NCBI GenBank assembly: GCA_018064935.1
Contig: JAGHUF010000011.1
Location: forward strand, 1 to 64,000
Source: Candidatus Merdinaster equi
Lineage (GTDB): Bacteria > Bacillota > Clostridia > Lachnospirales > Lachnospiraceae
Reading direction: 5' to 3'
DNA: 64,000 nt
A program made the position numbers and the translations under genes. The stretch's first letter is position 1; each line of letters opens with the position of its first letter. The notes under the pieces are model-generated. The model was not told the DNA's origin. It ran no database searches and saw nothing but the letters and a program-made list of their open reading frames with translations. Below are positions 61,856 through 64,000 of the stretch, piece by piece.

Positions 61856-62605
61856 ATGAATATGATGAACGATAACAATATTAAGAAAAAATTGGATAGT
61901 CTGTATATAGTAATGCCTGCCTATAATGAGGAAGAAGCAATAGAGCAGGTGGTGTTGTCATGGTACGAATGTCTGAAGGGGAAGGCACCGGAGAGTCGAC
62001 TTGTTGTGGCTGATAGCGGAAGTCAGGACAGGACGCATGGGATTCTGGTCGAGTTGCAAAAAAGTCATCCACAGCTTGAGATATTAGGAGACACGCTGAC
62101 AACGCACGGACCTAAGCTTATTGCACTTTATCGATATGCCCAGTTAAAAGGGGCAGATTATATATTTCAGACAGATTCTGACGGACAGACAGAAGTGTCA
62201 GAATTCGATGCGTTCTGGAAAAAACGCCGTAAATACGAGGCTTTGATAGGATACAGGAAGAAGCGTGGTGACGGTATTGTCAGAAAGTTTGTAGAGAAGG
62301 TTGTATGCTTTTTGCTCCAGATTATATTTGGAGTAAAGGTTCCAGATGCAAATGCTCCATACAGATTGATGAAGACATCTTTGGTTGCAAAGTACTGTGA
62401 CAGATTTAGAGAGGATTATAATCTTCCTAATATTATGCTGACTACTTTTTTTGCGTATTATAGAGAAAACGTAGCATTTAGGATTATCAGCTTTAAGGCA
62501 AGAAAAACGGGAACAAATAGTATTCATTTTCTTAAAATAATCAAAATAGGCATCAAGGCACTTGCTGATTTTGGCGCATTCCGTAAACAGATGCGAGAGA
62601 ATTAG
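61856..62605 (+). CDS. Family 2 glycosyltransferase
   Basis: A 249-aa GT-A fold transferase: YIVMPAYNEEEAIEQVV at the N-terminus, VVADSGSQDRTHGIL, and the nucleotide-sugar/metal motif QTDSDGQ. It has one hydrophobic stretch (about 152-163) but no clear extra membrane domain, resembling polyprenyl-phosphate-type or short GT2 enzymes. ATG at 61856 is chosen over TTG at 61847, which directly follows the previous stop; neither has a good ribosome binding site. Donor and acceptor are unknown. Confidence 0.82.
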   Translation: MNMMNDNNIKKKLDSLYIVMPAYNEEEAIEQVVLSWYECLKGKAPESRLVVADSGSQDRTHGILVELQKSHPQLEILGDTLTTHGPKLIALYRYAQLKGADYIFQTDSDGQTEVSEFDAFWKKRRKYEALIGYRKKRGDGIVRKFVEKVVCFLLQIIFGVKVPDANAPYRLMKTSLVAKYCDRFREDYNLPNIMLTTFFAYYRENVAFRIISFKARKTGTNSIHFLKIIKIGIKALADFGAFRKQMREN

Positions 62606-62638
62606 ACTTTTAGAGAGTAGAGAGCAGGCAATACGCCT

Positions 62639-62658
62639 CTTCGCAACTTGTTGCGAAG
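62639..62658 (+). other. Intergenic hairpin before the methyltransferase gene
   Basis: CTTCGCAA (62639-62646) and TTGCGAAG (62651-62658) pair perfectly around a CTTG tetraloop. No T-run follows, and the next gene's ribosome binding site starts 4 nt later, so a role in mRNA stability or translation is more likely than termination. Confidence 0.6.
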
Positions 62659-62671
62659 AAATGAGGTTGGT

Positions 62672-64000
62672 ATGGAACAGATTGGATCAGTTATATTAGA
62701 TGACAGCAGATATAAAGGCGAGGATTTATACTGCGATGGTCCTGTAGAAGACGAAATACTTGATATTGTATCGACGAGAGAGCCGGGAGAGTATGAAGAA
62801 ATCATAGAAGAGAGGTTGTCTTGGCCGATTCTGTATCATTTGTCTCATTTGAGAGAGAATATTGTAAGCTGGATGCCTGCCAACAAGAATGCAAGAGTGT
62901 TGGAAATTGGCTCAGGATGCGGTGCTATTACAGGAATCTTAACTGAAAAATATGGAAGCGTTACAAGTGTTGATTTATCAAAGAAAAGAAGCAGAATTAA
63001 TGCGACCAGACATAAAGATGCAAGTAATCTGACAATCAAAATCGGTAATTTTGAAGATATTGAGCCGGATTTGGACACAGATTATGATTATATCTTTCTG
63101 ATTGGCGTTTTCGAGTATGCCAGAGGCTATATCAATTCAAAGACACCATTTGAAGATTTTCTAAACATAATGAAGAAGCACCTTTCTTCAAATGGAAGAA
63201 TTGTAATAGCAATTGAGAACCAGTACGGCCTCAAATACTTTGCGGGCTGCAGAGAGGATCATGCGGCCGTATTGTATGAGGGAATTGCCGATTATCCGGG
63301 TGAAGGAGTGGCCAGAACTTTCGGAAGAAATGGTTTGATACAGATTTTTGATAGGTGCAATATGCCTGAGTATCATTTCTATTATCCTTATCCTGATTAT
63401 AAGTTTCCTATGTCAATTTATTCAGATGAGTATCTGCCGAAAGTAGGTGAACTCATCAACAATATGCGTAATTTTGATAATGAGCGAGTTTTGGCCTTTG
63501 ACGAGAAGGAAGCTTTTGATGGATTAATCAGGCAGAATTATTTTGGAGATTTTTCAAATTCATTTCTTGTCATTTTGGGATCAAAACCCGAGATTACATA
63601 CACTAAATTCAGCAATGATAGGCGAGATAAATATAGAATAAGGACTGCAATCTGTGAAAATGGTGAGAAAGCGGTCATAAAATATGCAAACGATACAAAG
63701 GCAGAGGAACATATACGTGCATTGGCAGAACATTATAAAGTTCTGACAAAGAAGTATGAAGGCAGTGGTGTCTGCCTTAATAAATGTCATCTTATTAATG
63801 CATCAGGTGGAGCTTCGGCTTGTTTTGACTATGTTGAGGGCAAAACTCTTGAGGAAATTCTTGATAGTCTGATTGATGAAGGCAATGATAAGGCATTTCT
63901 AGAACTTATTGATCGATTTGACAAGCTTGCTGCATATAACGAATCAGAGAAAGTAAGTGATTATGATCTGATTTATTCAAATATTATGGTTGATAGCGAT
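62672..64000 (+). CDS. SAM-dependent methyltransferase with additional C-terminal domain (cut by window end)
   Basis: An open frame of 443 codons that continues beyond the window. Residues about 55-260 contain a class I methyltransferase domain: RVLEIGSGCGAITGILTEKYG (SAM-binding loop), VTSVDLSKKRS, DYIFLIGVFEYA and GRIVIAIENQYGLKYFAG. After about residue 310 a second domain begins (KYRIRTAICENGEKAVIKYAND, AHL-type helices, CFDYVEGKTLEEIL) which resembles the N-lobe and hinge of a kinase-like fold; that is tentative. ATG at 62672 follows GAGG by 5 nt. It probably modifies the exported polysaccharide or its carrier end. Confidence 0.78.
   Translation, partial: MEQIGSVILDDSRYKGEDLYCDGPVEDEILDIVSTREPGEYEEIIEERLSWPILYHLSHLRENIVSWMPANKNARVLEIGSGCGAITGILTEKYGSVTSVDLSKKRSRINATRHKDASNLTIKIGNFEDIEPDLDTDYDYIFLIGVFEYARGYINSKTPFEDFLNIMKKHLSSNGRIVIAIENQYGLKYFAGCREDHAAVLYEGIADYPGEGVARTFGRNGLIQIFDRCNMPEYHFYYPYPDYKFPMSIYSDEYLPKVGELINNMRNFDNERVLAFDEKEAFDGLIRQNYFGDFSNSFLVILGSKPEITYTKFSNDRRDKYRIRTAICENGEKAVIKYANDTKAEEHIRALAEHYKVLTKKYEGSGVCLNKCHLINASGGASACFDYVEGKTLEEILDSLIDEGNDKAFLELIDRFDKLAAYNESEKVSDYDLIYSNIMVDSD

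Overview
This window looks like the chromosome of an anaerobic, AT-rich Gram-positive of the Clostridia, most probably Lachnospiraceae (Butyrivibrio, Pseudobutyrivibrio or Roseburia-like). The grounds are the lipoprotein-type solute-binding proteins, strong GGAGG-type ribosome binding sites, the anaerobic (CbiK/CbiD/CbiG) cobalamin pathway, GH2/GH36/MalQ/GalK sugar genes and membrane-anchored GH25 proteins beside dTDP-rhamnose genes. The genus is an inference. No rRNA, tRNA, insertion sequence, phage gene or CRISPR array was seen.

Layout. (1) 1-3165: iron: a DtxR-family repressor divergent from feoA-feoB and a 45-aa FeoB-associated Cys-rich membrane protein; TTAG/CTAA palindromes sit on the feoA promoter. 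(2) 3225-23336: about 20 kb cobalamin operon behind one B12 riboswitch. It holds a secreted CbiK-type chelatase lipoprotein, a partner lipoprotein, a BtuF/BtuC-like importer, an ABC ATPase fused to cobyric acid synthase, CobT/U/S/C, CbiB, CobD, CbiC/D/F/G/H, a CbiJ-CbiE-CbiT triple fusion, CbiA and a Cys-rich small protein, and it ends at a strong terminator. CbiL is absent. (3) 23388-30400: TetR regulator with a two-operator promoter, GH2 glycosidase, GPH-type symporter and GH36 alpha-galactosidase, convergent with a MATE exporter.

(4) 31838-38104: the most interesting part. A 39-codon leader peptide with alternating Met-Cys-Met-Cys-Met-Cys codons precedes a terminator and a perfectly complementary, mutually exclusive antiterminator. 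Downstream lies one lipoprotein made of a cystine-type binding domain fused to a MetQ-type domain. It is followed by a complete methionine ABC system (MetN, MetI) and a complete polar-amino-acid ABC system (two permeases and an ATPase), then an Rrf2 regulator. This reads as a joint Met/Cys uptake operon controlled by ribosome-mediated attenuation on both amino acids.

(5) 38103-41477 (minus): a CHASE2/HD-GYP c-di-GMP phosphodiesterase with a FecR-domain partner. (6) 41625-50868: D-2-hydroxyacid dehydrogenase, 8-oxoguanine glycosylase, TcdA, a copper P-type ATPase with two expanded repeat tracts, galactokinase, an acidic-repeat membrane protein and MalQ. (7) 51042-64000: cell-surface polysaccharide region: an SGNH-like protein lacking the usual Ser, an active-looking membrane GH25 with cytoplasmic repeats, RfbB, RfbA, a second GH25 that has lost its catalytic acids, RfbC, a Wzm/Wzt exporter, a glycosyltransferase and a methyltransferase running off the end.
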